Source of the DNA: Alteribacter natronophilus
GTDB taxonomy: Bacteria; Bacillota; Bacilli; Bacillales; Salisediminibacteriaceae
DNA: 64,000 nucleotides
Reading direction: 5' to 3'
NCBI RefSeq assembly: GCF_006007885.1
Contig: NZ_VCRO01000001.1
Span: forward strand, 992,001-1,056,000
Shown here: positions 1 to 8,334 of the stretch, piece by piece
Layout: every line of letters begins with the position of its first letter
Position numbering within the stretch: position 1 is the stretch's first letter
Position numbers and translations under genes: made by a program
Notes under the pieces: generated by a model
What the model was told of the DNA's origin: nothing
Database searches by the model: none
What the model saw: only the letters and a program-made list of their open reading frames with translations

Positions 1-345
1 GACGATCGGCATCGTGAATAGTCCCAGCACTCTGCTCTTATAGATCGGATAAATAATGACAAATCCAAGACCCATCATAATTCCGAGAAACGTCGTATAC
101 TCAAACATGTTACTGACCGGTGCGTGACCCGCTGCAATCCAGCGGGTTACAAAATAACCGATCGCAGATACAAAAGCGAGAACGGACGAAATGTAGCCGT
201 ATGTTCCAGTCCGGTTCTTTTCGTCACCCTCTTTATTTTTAAAGCGGCCGCCTGTAATGGATACAGCGAAAAACACTGTAGCCAGGAAATACAGGAAAAA
301 TGCAGCCAGAAGCAGATTACTGCTTGTCTGAGCCAGCGTCGCCAT
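1..345 (-). CDS. resC: ResC/CcsB cytochrome c biogenesis protein (partial, N-terminal 115 residues)
   Basis: This is the start of the membrane partner of ResB in System II cytochrome c maturation, which moves heme outward and attaches it to apocytochrome. The reading frame runs off the window edge at base 1, so only 115 residues are present. It starts at ATG 345, ten bases after an AAGGAG-type site, and overlaps the resB 3' end by 29 bases, which implies translational coupling. The visible part has an N-terminal hydrophobic helix, a second helix near residues 48-65, and the sequence GHAPVSNMFEYTTF, typical of CcsA/CcsB/ResC proteins. Position after resA and resB agrees. The heme-binding WWD region lies outside the window. 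Confidence 0.9.
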   Translation of the reverse strand, partial: MATLAQTSSNLLLAAFFLYFLATVFFAVSITGGRFKNKEGDEKNRTGTYGYISSVLAFVSAIGYFVTRWIAAGHAPVSNMFEYTTFLGIMMGLGFVIIYPIYKSRVLGLFTMPIV

Positions 346-1993
346 GGTTACTCTTCACTCCTTCATCCCTCGTACCGTCAGTCTCTTCCTTTTCCGCCTG
401 GTCTGCAGGTTCCGGAAGTCCAGTTTTTTCCGAAAGCCAGGAAAAATCCTTTTTGAGGGCATTCCAGTTTTTATTAGCGTGTCCGGCAAGAAGCAGTTCG
501 CCGTCACGCTCCTGAATCCATATACGTCTGTGATGCCAGTACGCCCCCTGCACAAGTCCGATCATGAAAATAATACCACCTGCGATGAGAATCGGGATTG
601 TCCGGTCACGTCTTACAGCAAGGGCGCTTACATGGTTCGTATCAAAATCAACCATCCGGAGGCGGTAGTCACTTTCCTCCGATAGGGGATTATTCACCTG
701 TATGCCGACCATGCTCATTTCACCTTCCTCTTCACCAGGAGGGGTGATTTCCACAATGAAACGCGGGTTGTCGGGAATACGGTTGAGGGTACCCGGTTCA
801 TTATTCTCAAATACATAGTTCGGGAAATACTCCAGAATCTCAACCGTAAAGCCGTTATCCATTTCATAAACGGTTTCAGGATCGTACAGGTTCACATCAA
901 TTGTTTCACTGTACAGTTCATCGTCTGTTCCTTCTTCAGGCTCCACGGCGAAGGTGAATTCGGACAGTTCATTGAGCTTGAAATCAACCTGATACAGGGA
1001 AAAACCGTCAAAGGTGAGCGGGTTGTTCACCCGAATCGGGAATTGCTCCACTTCATCCGGCTCTACACCTGAACCAATCGTTTCCGATGTCTGCTGAAAC
1101 AGCGTAACCGTTGTCTGATAGGTCTTGGCTACTGCACTGGCCTGCTGGGGGTTGTTTATAAACCTTTCATCTTCATCATCGTAAAATTCAATCAGGAATT
1201 CCTCGTTCCGGACAGAATACTCCCCTCCGGTTCCTTTAACTTCCACAGTCTGACCCTCCCTGACCCAGATATGGTCATCCAGATACATTTCAGGAAACAG
1301 ACGAAGTGTAGCCCCGATCAGGAATATGATGAGTCCGATATGGTTCACATACGGGCCCCAGCGGGAAAAACGGCCTTTTTCCGCGAGGAGATTTCCATTT
1401 TCCTCTCTCACACGGTAGCGTTTTTCCCGGAGTGCATCCCCCGCCTTTTTCAGACGATCGTGAGCATCCTCTCCCGCTCTTTCTGTGTGATAAAGACGCT
1501 GACGCTTCATAAATCCCGGGTGACGTGTCACCCGCTGATTTTTAAGCGCTCTGTACAGCGGGAAAAACCGGTCAATACTCGCAATGATGAGTGAGGTGGC
1601 AAGCCCCGCCACAAGGAGCATATACCACCAGGAACTGTATAGGTTATGAAAGCCCAGCTGGTAAAAGAGCTGACCTGCCGTCCCATATTCCTGCTGATAA
1701 TACACAGACGCCCGTTCCCCGGGAGGAATGAACATCTCCTGAGGAAAAACTGTTCCCAGTGAGGACGCAATCAGAGTGAGAACGATGATCCATACGCCGA
1801 CCTTTACGGATGAAAAGAAGTTCCATATTTTATCCACTATCGTTCTGCTGTATGTCTGTGAGCGGCGAGCCGCCCCTTCGTAACGCATGTTTACAAGGCC
1901 TTTTCCCTGGTCTTTCAGTGGTTTACCGCACGATTCGCACAGTTCCGTGCCGTAGGGATTTTCATGGCCGCATTCACAAATCACTTTCTTCAT
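317..1993 (-). CDS. resB: ResB, cytochrome c biogenesis protein
   Basis: ResB forms the heme export and ligation complex with ResC in the cytoplasmic membrane. The 558-residue protein begins with a zinc-ribbon-like tail (CECGHENPYGTELCESCGK, four cysteines in two CxxC pairs) that is usual in Bacillus ResB. Hydrophobic segments follow near residues 65-90 and 120-140 and again around 215-235. A large extracytoplasmic domain comes next, with a last membrane segment near residue 470 and a polar C-terminal tail. The start at 1993 follows a GGGGGT site and lies 9 bases after the resA stop. The order resA-resB-resC is that of B. subtilis. The acidic tail before the stop overlaps resC. Confidence 0.95.
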   Translation of the reverse strand: MKKVICECGHENPYGTELCESCGKPLKDQGKGLVNMRYEGAARRSQTYSRTIVDKIWNFFSSVKVGVWIIVLTLIASSLGTVFPQEMFIPPGERASVYYQQEYGTAGQLFYQLGFHNLYSSWWYMLLVAGLATSLIIASIDRFFPLYRALKNQRVTRHPGFMKRQRLYHTERAGEDAHDRLKKAGDALREKRYRVREENGNLLAEKGRFSRWGPYVNHIGLIIFLIGATLRLFPEMYLDDHIWVREGQTVEVKGTGGEYSVRNEEFLIEFYDDEDERFINNPQQASAVAKTYQTTVTLFQQTSETIGSGVEPDEVEQFPIRVNNPLTFDGFSLYQVDFKLNELSEFTFAVEPEEGTDDELYSETIDVNLYDPETVYEMDNGFTVEILEYFPNYVFENNEPGTLNRIPDNPRFIVEITPPGEEEGEMSMVGIQVNNPLSEESDYRLRMVDFDTNHVSALAVRRDRTIPILIAGGIIFMIGLVQGAYWHHRRIWIQERDGELLLAGHANKNWNALKKDFSWLSEKTGLPEPADQAEKEETDGTRDEGVKSNHGDAGSDKQ

Positions 1994-2002
1994 GGTGACC
2001 CC

Positions 2003-2533
2003 CTACCCGCTGCCCGGTACTAATTTATCCAAAGCCTCAAGAACCTGGGCTTCGGTTTTGCCGCCGATCTGTCTTTCAACAACGGCTCCTGATTCATCAA
2101 TAAGGAATACGGCAGGCAGACTCCGAACACCGTAGGCGTTACTAACCCGCATTCCACGATCGATAACATTGGCATAAGGGACGCTGTGCCTGTCAATATA
2201 GCGCTGCACCGAAACGGACGGCTCGTCTACGTTGACTGCAACGATTTCTACCCCTTTATCCCTGTAGTCTTCATGATAATCCTTCAAGTACTCCATCTTA
2301 TCCCGGCAGTAGGCGCAGTATGTTGCCCAGAACGTGAGGTATACACCACTTCCTTTCATTTCATCAAGGTGTACAGTGTTACCTTCCATATCCTCAAGAG
2401 CAAAGTCGGGCGCCTCGTCACCTGCATCCACAAGCCCCCGTTCTTCGGAGAAGTGAGTATAAAACGTATATCCGAGAGCTGCTGTCAGAACAAGAAGGAT
2501 AGCAGTTCTTATGACCAGTCTCCTTTTTTTCAT
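2003..2533 (-). CDS. resA: ResA-type thiol-disulfide oxidoreductase
   Basis: ResA is a membrane-anchored thioredoxin-like protein that reduces the CXXCH disulfide of apocytochrome c on the outside of the cell. The 176-residue protein has an N-terminal signal anchor (residues about 7-25) and one thioredoxin/AhpC-TSA domain. The active site reads WATYCAYCRDK. B. subtilis ResA has CEPC followed by an acidic residue (Glu80) that tunes its redox behaviour; here the inner pair is Ala-Tyr and the Glu80 position appears to be Lys. The cis-proline loop RSLPAVFLID is intact. The site AGGGGAG precedes the start. Context (rluB upstream, resB 9 bases downstream) makes resA the natural name despite the unusual active site. 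Confidence 0.88.
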   Translation of the reverse strand: MKKRRLVIRTAILLVLTAALGYTFYTHFSEERGLVDAGDEAPDFALEDMEGNTVHLDEMKGSGVYLTFWATYCAYCRDKMEYLKDYHEDYRDKGVEIVAVNVDEPSVSVQRYIDRHSVPYANVIDRGMRVSNAYGVRSLPAVFLIDESGAVVERQIGGKTEAQVLEALDKLVPGSG

Positions 2534-2645
2534 TCTTTCTCCCCTCAGTTACCGGCATGTTCTGCCGCACAGTTTAATCCACACTCTCATATTAGCATTC
2601 GCCCGGGAGAGTGAACAGGGAATTACCCCGGTCAAAAAATGAACA

Positions 2646-3365
2646 TTATGTGACGGCAAGCTCACGCAGCTTTTTTACTTCATGGGGTTTCAGTTCCCGG
2701 TATTCTCCTGCATTAAGACCTTTAAGTGTTAAGAACCCATACTGTTCCCGCTTCAGCTTGTCCACGGGGTGACCGATCGCTTCCAGCATTCTCCTCACCT
2801 GCCGGTTTCTGCCTTCGTGAATGGTTATTTCAACAATAGCATTTTCTTTTTTGCTGTTCCCTCTGACGAGCTTCACGCGGGCAGGTGCTGTTTTGCCGTC
2901 TTCAAGCTCAATCCCCTTCTCCAGTGTTTTAAGTTTCTGGCGGGAAGGGATCCCTTTTACTTTTGCAATATACGTTTTATGGATCCGGAACTTCGGATGC
3001 ATGAGCATATTTGCAAATTCCCCGTCATTGGTGAGAAGGATGAGTCCGGATGTATCGTAATCCAGTCTTCCAACCGGATAAATCCGTTTATCCGTTTCGA
3101 CCAGGTCGGTTACCGTCTTTCTTCCATGATGATCATCTACACTTGAAATGACGGCCTGGGGCTTATATAAAAGGTAATAAACGGGTTCTTCCTTACCTAC
3201 AGGAACTCCATCCACTTCAATTTCATCCGAGGATGGATCCGCTTTAGCACCAAGTTCCGTAACGACACTTCCATTTACTTTTACACGCCCCTGCTCGATA
3301 AGGCTTTCCGCTTTCCGTCGGGATGTAATCCCGGCCTGGGCTATGATTTTCTGTAATCTTTCCAC
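2646..3365 (-). CDS. rluB: RluB, 23S rRNA pseudouridine synthase
   Basis: RluB modifies a uridine in helix 93 of 23S rRNA. I place the start at GTG 3365 because an AGAGGTG site lies just upstream and the S4 domain (ERLQKIIAQAGITSRRKAE) begins there; upstream in-frame sequence to 3428 lacks family similarity. The product is 239 residues. The S4 RNA-binding domain covers about 1-60 and the RsuA-family catalytic domain the rest. The catalytic aspartate lies in GRLDYDTSGL, and the family ending GRNRQVRRMLEAIGHPV is clear. It sits between spmB and resA as in B. subtilis. An intrinsic terminator after spmB suggests it starts its own unit, perhaps running into resABC. Confidence 0.93.
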   Translation of the reverse strand: MERLQKIIAQAGITSRRKAESLIEQGRVKVNGSVVTELGAKADPSSDEIEVDGVPVGKEEPVYYLLYKPQAVISSVDDHHGRKTVTDLVETDKRIYPVGRLDYDTSGLILLTNDGEFANMLMHPKFRIHKTYIAKVKGIPSRQKLKTLEKGIELEDGKTAPARVKLVRGNSKKENAIVEITIHEGRNRQVRRMLEAIGHPVDKLKREQYGFLTLKGLNAGEYRELKPHEVKKLRELAVT

Positions 3366-3686
3366 AAACTTCACCTCTTCTGTCTGGTCGGCACTGCTCT
3401 TCACTGACAGTGTCGCCGCTGTGCACACTGTTTCAAACTTTTATTTTATCTTTTTTTTATCAAACTCTCAACGTGGAGGTTCCAGGAAGCGTTGAAATTG
3501 CTGTTTTAAGAGGTGAATCATGGTGCGGTTCAGGTATAGCTCCTGAATATACGCCACTTTCCTCAGGAAGCGGCTGAGGTTCCGTGTCCTTCGCAATGAG
3601 TAGACTCTCCTTCACAGTAAAAAACCCGCCGACAGGCGGGCGGGGCTAATGAATATACGACTGGAGGTGCACGAATCGTTCCTTAG
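3366..3686. other. Intergenic region upstream of rluB
   Basis: These 320 bases hold the spmB terminator (3619-3640) and, from about 3480 to 3600, a GC-rich stretch with short inverted repeats such as GAATATACGCC and CTCAGGAAGCGGCTGAG. The first of these resembles part of the large palindrome at 57191-57417. I see no coding frame. The rluB promoter must lie here, but no clear -35/-10 pair stands out. Confidence 0.5.
3619..3640 (-). terminator. Intrinsic terminator after spmB
   Basis: Read on the minus strand, a perfect CCCGCC-TGTC-GGCGGG hairpin is followed by six T. It lies 47 bases past the spmB stop and should end the dacB-spmA-spmB transcript before rluB. Confidence 0.85.
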
Positions 3687-4226
3687 TTATCCAAAAACGA
3701 GCGTAACAACTACAATAGCTGATGCAATGCCGATTACATCTGCAAGAAGGCCAACTTTGAGGGCGTCGCCCATCTTCTTAATTCCTACGGCTCCAAAGTA
3801 CACCGTAAGCACGTAAAACGTTGTATCTGTACTCCCCTGCATTGTTGATGCAAGCCGGCCTATAAATGAATCGGGGCCGTGAGTGGCAATAAGGTCAGAA
3901 GTCATACCGAGTGCCCCTGTGCCCGACAGTGGCCGGATCATAGCAAGGGGAACAATATCGGCGGGCACTCCAAGGGCATGAAGTGCGGGCCTGATAAGAT
4001 CAATAAAAAACTCCATCGCACCTGATTCCCTGAATACGCTGATAGCCACGAGCATGCCGACAAGGTAGGGAATAATAGCAAAGGACATCCCCACTCCCTC
4101 TTTTGCACCTTCCACAAAAGCCTCATAGGCCGGCACCTTCCGAATCACAGCCACCACAAGAATAAAGGCAATCAGACAGGGGATGATCCAGAGTGAAACA
4201 GCTGTAATCATTCCAATACCAATCAC
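3687..4226 (-). CDS. spmB: SpmB, spore maturation protein B
   Basis: SpmB works with SpmA in the mother cell during late sporulation and is needed for full core dehydration and heat resistance. The 179-residue membrane protein has several hydrophobic helices (about 8-28, 48-68, 90-120, 145-178). It contains the nucleoside-transporter gate-type region (MIRPLSGTGALGM, then STMQGSTDTTFYVLTVYFG) shared by SpmA and SpmB. Its start overlaps the spmA stop by four bases, so the two are translationally coupled. The dacB-spmA-spmB order is the B. subtilis one, where sigma-E drives the operon; I did not identify that promoter here. Confidence 0.95.
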   Translation of the reverse strand: MIGIGMITAVSLWIIPCLIAFILVVAVIRKVPAYEAFVEGAKEGVGMSFAIIPYLVGMLVAISVFRESGAMEFFIDLIRPALHALGVPADIVPLAMIRPLSGTGALGMTSDLIATHGPDSFIGRLASTMQGSTDTTFYVLTVYFGAVGIKKMGDALKVGLLADVIGIASAIVVVTLVFG

Positions 4227-4816
4227 CCTCTTCCTTTCTGCACCCTCCGGTAATGGAAATACCTGTCAATAAGGACAGCGCCTGCCGTGGAGCATGCAGT
4301 TGCTATTATCGTCGTTCCGACTATTTCTGTAGGGGAAACCGAGCCATACTGAAGACGCAGTGAGATGACGGTTGTTGGAATAAGGGTAATACTTGCCGTG
4401 TTGATCGCAAGAAGCGTAATCATTGAACGGCTTGCCTCATCCCGTCCCCCGTTAAGCTTTTTCAGCTCCTCCATTGCTTTTATCCCCATCGGTGTCGCCG
4501 CATTTCCAAGACCGAACATATTTGCGCTCATATTGGAAAGAATGTATCCCATTGCCGGAGAATCTTTCGGCACCTCCGGAAAAAGCTTACGTACCAGGGG
4601 TCCCAGAAGTCTGCTCATCCCTCTGAGAATACCACCCTGTTCGGCAATTTTCATTAAACCGAGCCAGAATACAAGAACACTGATCAGACCAATACAGATC
4701 GTTACTGCTTCCCTGGCCCCTTCAAATACAGCTTTATTAACCTGGTCCATTGTCCCGTTTACGGCTGCAAAAGCAATCCCGACGACGAACAGTATGACCC
4801 AGATCAGATTAACCAC
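4223..4816 (-). CDS. spmA: SpmA, spore maturation protein A
   Basis: SpmA is the partner of SpmB in spore core dehydration. The 197-residue integral membrane protein carries the family segments SNMSANMFGLGNAATPMGIK and INTASITLIPTTVISLR, and resembles one half of a nucleoside-transporter gate domain. Its 5' end overlaps the end of dacB by 8 bases and its 3' end overlaps spmB by 4, so dacB, spmA and spmB form a tight operon. Length matches the B. subtilis protein (about 196 residues). Function in this organism is inferred from family and order. Confidence 0.95.
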   Translation of the reverse strand: MVNLIWVILFVVGIAFAAVNGTMDQVNKAVFEGAREAVTICIGLISVLVFWLGLMKIAEQGGILRGMSRLLGPLVRKLFPEVPKDSPAMGYILSNMSANMFGLGNAATPMGIKAMEELKKLNGGRDEASRSMITLLAINTASITLIPTTVISLRLQYGSVSPTEIVGTTIIATACSTAGAVLIDRYFHYRRVQKGRG

Positions 4817-5957
4817 TTGTCTTCACACCAGTAACCGTAAAGAACACATCCCACATCTTCTGCCAGAATGTCCGGTGATCCTTTCTTTCCGTCACGTAGG
4901 ACAGCGGAACAGCCCCGATCCTTTCCTCTTCCAGGTAAACCTGAATTGATCCGATGGGATCGGGATAACCCGTGTCCTCCCAGCGGGGATCAGGTTTAAG
5001 GAGAGTCACTCTGCTTTCAACAAGGCCTTCTTCCTCTTCTGTAAGCGGATATTCAAAGCTGTAATCGGCAAATACCCTGCCTTTGTATACCTCGTCCTTT
5101 ATTCCTTTAACTTTCCCTTCCTTCACAAGCTCAGTAATCGTCAGATTGTCAAACGCCCAGTTGAACATATTCATATGGTCCTGCCAGTCACTCCCAGCGT
5201 TGAGTGTAACAGCAGCAAGTTCGAGACCGTCTTTTGCAGCAGTGGAAACAAGTGTCCGCTTGGCACGTTTTGTGTAGCCGGTTTTGCCTCCCGTTGAGTA
5301 GGGATATAGCTGGGTGAGAAGCCGGTTTTTATTATTAAATACCCGGTAGCCGTTCTCCCGTTCCGAAGCCCGGTAGCTTTTTGTACCGGAAACTTCACGA
5401 AACGCACTGTTTTCCATCGCATATTTCGTAAGGAGTGCCATGTCGTAGGCAGTTGAATAATGTTCTTCATGATCATCAAGACCGTGGGGATTATTAAATA
5501 CGGTTCCCGACATACCGATTTCACGTGCCTTTTCATTCATCATGTAAACAAAACCTTCGAGGCTCCCGCCAATATGTTCAGCGATGGCTACAGCCGCATC
5601 ATTGCCGGAACGAAGCATTAACCCGTATACAAGATCTCTGAGCGGCAGCTTTTCACCGGCATAGAGGTATAATGACGAACCTTCTGTCCCTTCTGCCCTT
5701 GCTGACACCGTTACAATGTCTTCCAGGTTACCTTCTTCGATGGCAAGAAGAGCGGTCATGATCTTCGTAATACTCGCTATTCTCATCTGGGTATGTGCTT
5801 CTTTCTCATATAAGACCCTTCCACTTTCAAGCTCAATAAGAACTGCGCCCTGAGCCGATGTCTCTCCCGGGTAGCCTTCTCCATTCACCGGCAGAGGGTG
5901 AAAGGCAGTACTCCAGGCAAATATTATGAGAAAAATTGCTGTTGCTAATGTTTTCAT
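4809..5957 (-). CDS. dacB: DacB, sporulation D-alanyl-D-alanine carboxypeptidase (PBP5*)
   Basis: DacB removes terminal D-alanine from peptidoglycan stem peptides and so lowers cross-linking in the spore cortex. I choose ATG 5957 over the in-frame upstream ATG 5981: it gives a normal signal peptide (residues 1-25) and 382 residues, the B. subtilis DacB length. The serine-protease-like triad of the family is present: SITK near residue 62, SGN in LRSGNDAAVA, and KTG in GGKTGYTKRA. A C-terminal PBP5-type beta domain and an amphipathic tail follow. It heads the operon with spmA and spmB. In the mother cell this would act on the outer side of the forespore membrane. Confidence 0.94.
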   Translation of the reverse strand: MKTLATAIFLIIFAWSTAFHPLPVNGEGYPGETSAQGAVLIELESGRVLYEKEAHTQMRIASITKIMTALLAIEEGNLEDIVTVSARAEGTEGSSLYLYAGEKLPLRDLVYGLMLRSGNDAAVAIAEHIGGSLEGFVYMMNEKAREIGMSGTVFNNPHGLDDHEEHYSTAYDMALLTKYAMENSAFREVSGTKSYRASERENGYRVFNNKNRLLTQLYPYSTGGKTGYTKRAKRTLVSTAAKDGLELAAVTLNAGSDWQDHMNMFNWAFDNLTITELVKEGKVKGIKDEVYKGRVFADYSFEYPLTEEEEGLVESRVTLLKPDPRWEDTGYPDPIGSIQVYLEEERIGAVPLSYVTERKDHRTFWQKMWDVFFTVTGVKTSG

Positions 5958-6094
5958 TACACCGTCCCCCGGTCCAAGCATAGTTTGTACAAGTCTATGC
6001 CCAACCTCACCTGTTATGCTTTCTGAAAATGTATAATCCCTGTCCAGGGGTGGAAAATAAAGTAATCCGGATAGCGGGAAAGGAGAGTGGTGCG

Positions 6095-6814
6095 TTGGCT
6101 GTATTACAGGATCTGGGCTTAATTGTTTTCAGAATCAGCACGATTCTTCCAATTCTTCTTGCTGCAACCCTCTTTATGGGAAAACGCTCCATCGGTGCTC
6201 TTCCGGTATTTGATTTCCTTGTAATTATGACACTTGCTTCGGTCACCGGAGCTGATTTGGCCAACCCCGATATTCAGCACATCCACACTGTGGCTGCCAT
6301 TCTGGGAATAGCCGTTCTCCAGCGCATGATTGCCTATATAATGATCAAGAGCAGAAGGTTTGAAAAACTTGTAACCTTTGAACCCACAATTGTCGTTCAT
6401 AACGGGCGCATTTTACCGGGCAGCCTGAAAAAACTGCGCTATTCGGCAGATAATATTCTCCAGATGCTAAGGGAAAAAAACGTGTTCGATCCAGATGATG
6501 TGGAAGTGGCGATTGTGGAGGGAAACGGCAACCTCAGCGTGAGGATGAAACCCGAAAAAGATCACCTCTCTCCCGAAGATCTCAATATCAGTAAGAAGTC
6601 TTCGGGTATTGCGTACCCTGTCATACTGGAAGGAAAAGTATACGAAGAGGTTCTCTTTGATCTCGGTCTCGACAGGGAGTGGCTCAGAAACGAATTACTC
6701 GAAAAAGGAGTTCCAGGACAGGATGACGTTTTTTATGCAGCTGTAACGGATGACAGGCGTCTCCACATATCACTTAAAGATGAACAGAGAAAAGGTCCGC
6801 CGTTTTTTGATTAA
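6095..6814 (+). CDS. DUF421 (YetF-like) membrane protein, first of three
   Basis: This is a YetF/YrbG-type protein: short N-terminal membrane helices followed by two DUF421 soluble repeats. Its molecular role is not established. I prefer TTG 6095 to the upstream ATG 6029 because AAAGGAG lies nine bases before it and the first membrane helix begins immediately (LAVLQDLGLIVFRISTILP); the extension to 6029 is not hydrophobic. The product is 239 residues. Membrane segments lie at about 6-28, 37-53 and 65-85. The soluble part has the family pattern (FEPTIVVHNGRILPGSLKKL and LREKNVFDPDDVEVAIVE). It faces the 2Duf-like gene and is the left edge of the spore island between dacB and ypuI. Confidence 0.82.
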   Translation: MAVLQDLGLIVFRISTILPILLAATLFMGKRSIGALPVFDFLVIMTLASVTGADLANPDIQHIHTVAAILGIAVLQRMIAYIMIKSRRFEKLVTFEPTIVVHNGRILPGSLKKLRYSADNILQMLREKNVFDPDDVEVAIVEGNGNLSVRMKPEKDHLSPEDLNISKKSSGIAYPVILEGKVYEEVLFDLGLDREWLRNELLEKGVPGQDDVFYAAVTDDRRLHISLKDEQRKGPPFFD

Positions 6815-6824
6815 CCGGCGGACC
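6794..6824. terminator. Bidirectional terminator between two DUF421 genes
   Basis: A perfect GGTCCGCCG/CGGCGGACC stem has T-rich sequence on both sides: TCCTTTAATTTT on plus and TTTTCTCTG on minus. The stop codon of the plus-strand gene falls in the loop. It would terminate both convergent genes. Confidence 0.75.
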
Positions 6825-6828
6825 TCCT

Positions 6829-7689
6829 TTAATTTTCGAGGTACATTTTCACCCTGCCCTTTACTTCCTCAAGCTCAAATGCACAAAGTTCATACATCTG
6901 CGCTGCCCGCTGATCACCCGTCTGAACCGCAAAGGACTGTAATTCTGCTTCTGCTTTAATAAGTGCAGTGAGAAGCATCCGTTTATCATTGACCTGTTTT
7001 GCGGGAAGTTTATCATCGAAAACATCCACATACAGCTGACCATCACCATCTGCCTGTGCAAAAAAAACATTATCCAGCGTAAGGTTACGCGCTTCGATCT
7101 CCGCTTCTATCCACTTACGGGAAAGACCGATCCTGTTAAGTCCTTCATCCTGTATGGATCCATCCCTTACCACAGTGACACTTTCTTTTCCGGGAGGCAT
7201 TTCAATTCTTAAATCTTTAGCTGTAACAGGTCTTCGGTCACTTTTAAGAAGCACATCCACTTCACCAGTATCTTCAAGCATGGCAAATTCAACATCCTGT
7301 AAATTAAAAACACCCTTTTTCCTTAGCCCGGCCTCAAGGTCGTCAGTAGAAAAACGCTGCTTTTTCATTTCATCTTCAAGAATCTTTCCGTCTTTTATGA
7401 CCGGAACAGGTGTGGCCTGCAGCCACATCCGAAAGCTCCTGCTTTTCTGTTTAAGAATCTGAACAGCAAACAGGATCATGGATGCAGCAAAAAAACCGAT
7501 GAGCGGGTAAACAGCAGGAACCGTAAGCAATACTGTCCCCACTCCCAGCATAGCTGCAAAAAATGCCATCAGCAGCACTTCGGTCTGGGTCATGTGCTGA
7601 ATATTTTTCCGCACAAGCAGTCTTGCAGAAGCAAGGATCAGGACAACCGCGCTTACTGTTCTCAGTATTACTTCAAGCCAACCCGGCAT
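6829..7689 (-). CDS. 2Duf-like protein: DUF421 domain fused to a DUF1657-like tail
   Basis: The first 220 residues form a YetF/DUF421 protein: membrane helices at about 8-25, 36-60 and 62-80, then two soluble repeats (ATPVPVIKDGKILEDEMKK and KKGVFNLQDVEFAMLEDTG). The last 55 residues match the DUF1657 pattern. ALIKAEAELQSFAVQT, then A..MY, lines up with ASLHMLEAGLSELQIQT, then A..VY, in the separate DUF1657 gene next door. Such DUF421-DUF1657 fusions are the 2Duf proteins of spoVA2mob operons, reported to raise spore wet-heat resistance. It is the last gene of the second spoVA operon and starts at 7689 behind AAAGGAG. Expected site of action is the inner spore membrane; that is inference. Confidence 0.82.
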   Translation of the reverse strand: MPGWLEVILRTVSAVVLILASARLLVRKNIQHMTQTEVLLMAFFAAMLGVGTVLLTVPAVYPLIGFFAASMILFAVQILKQKSRSFRMWLQATPVPVIKDGKILEDEMKKQRFSTDDLEAGLRKKGVFNLQDVEFAMLEDTGEVDVLLKSDRRPVTAKDLRIEMPPGKESVTVVRDGSIQDEGLNRIGLSRKWIEAEIEARNLTLDNVFFAQADGDGQLYVDVFDDKLPAKQVNDKRMLLTALIKAEAELQSFAVQTGDQRAAQMYELCAFELEEVKGRVKMYLEN

Positions 7690-7719
7690 ACAGAGTCATC
7701 TCCTTTTTCTTTCAGTTCA

Positions 7720-7914
7720 TCATTGGGGAGGCGTCGTTTCCAGCTCGTTTATACGCGTCTCGAGACGGGCTGCCGTTGTACGTATTTTAAGCATCGATTC
7801 CCGGTACACATCATGCGCTTCTTCTGAAGCAGTCTGAATCTGAAGTTCCGAAAGCCCTGCTTCAAGCATGTGAAGAGAGGCAAGACACCCTCTGACACTT
7901 TTTATATCCTCCAC
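7720..7914 (-). CDS. DUF1657 protein
   Basis: A 64-residue, mostly helical protein of the DUF1657 family, small proteins found in spoVA-type spore operons of Bacillales. The core pattern is CLASLHMLEAGLSELQIQT followed by an A..VY helix. No signal or membrane segment is visible. It lies 66 bases after spoVAEb and 30 bases before the 2Duf-like gene, in the same direction, so it is part of the second spoVA operon. Biochemical function is unknown. Confidence 0.8.
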   Translation of the reverse strand: MEDIKSVRGCLASLHMLEAGLSELQIQTASEEAHDVYRESMLKIRTTAARLETRINELETTPPQ

Positions 7915-7980
7915 ACAATCACCGTCTTTCTTATTTTCAGTTTAAGGAATGTATAAAGAAACTGCGATTCAATCCTGTTT

Positions 7981-8334
7981 CTACCCTTTCGGCCTGAAAA
8001 TAAGGGCCGCGAGAAAGGAGAAGATGATAGCCGAAGAAATACCGGCACTGGTGACCTCAAATATTCCGGTTACGATACCAATCAGACCGTTTTGATTTGC
8101 TTCAGCCACTGCACCGTGTACGAGAGCGTTACCAAAGCTTGTGATCGGAACCGTGGCGCCTGCTCCCGCGAAATCAATAAGTGGTTCATACAGGCCGAGC
8201 CCGTCAAGAACCGCTCCGCTTACAACGAGGGCGCTCATCGTATGAGCCGGAGTAAGTTTACCCACATCCATCAGCAGCTGTCCGATTACACAGATCAGCC
8301 CTCCGACAATAAAAGCCCAGACAAATGTCATCAT
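7981..8334 (-). CDS. spoVAEb: SpoVAEb paralog (second spoVA operon)
   Basis: SpoVAE is one of the membrane subunits of the channel that moves Ca-dipicolinate into and out of the spore core. The 117-residue protein has four hydrophobic stretches and the family segments [20 protein letters not shown] and [17 protein letters not shown]. It is clearly related to the canonical copy at 22754-23104 (same PAH, PI-SFG and LVHGA signatures) but much diverged. Its ATG overlaps the spoVAD stop in an ATGA. It belongs to the island operon, not to the core operon. Confidence 0.9.
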   Translation of the reverse strand: MMTFVWAFIVGGLICVIGQLLMDVGKLTPAHTMSALVVSGAVLDGLGLYEPLIDFAGAGATVPITSFGNALVHGAVAEANQNGLIGIVTGIFEVTSAGISSAIIFSFLAALIFRPKG

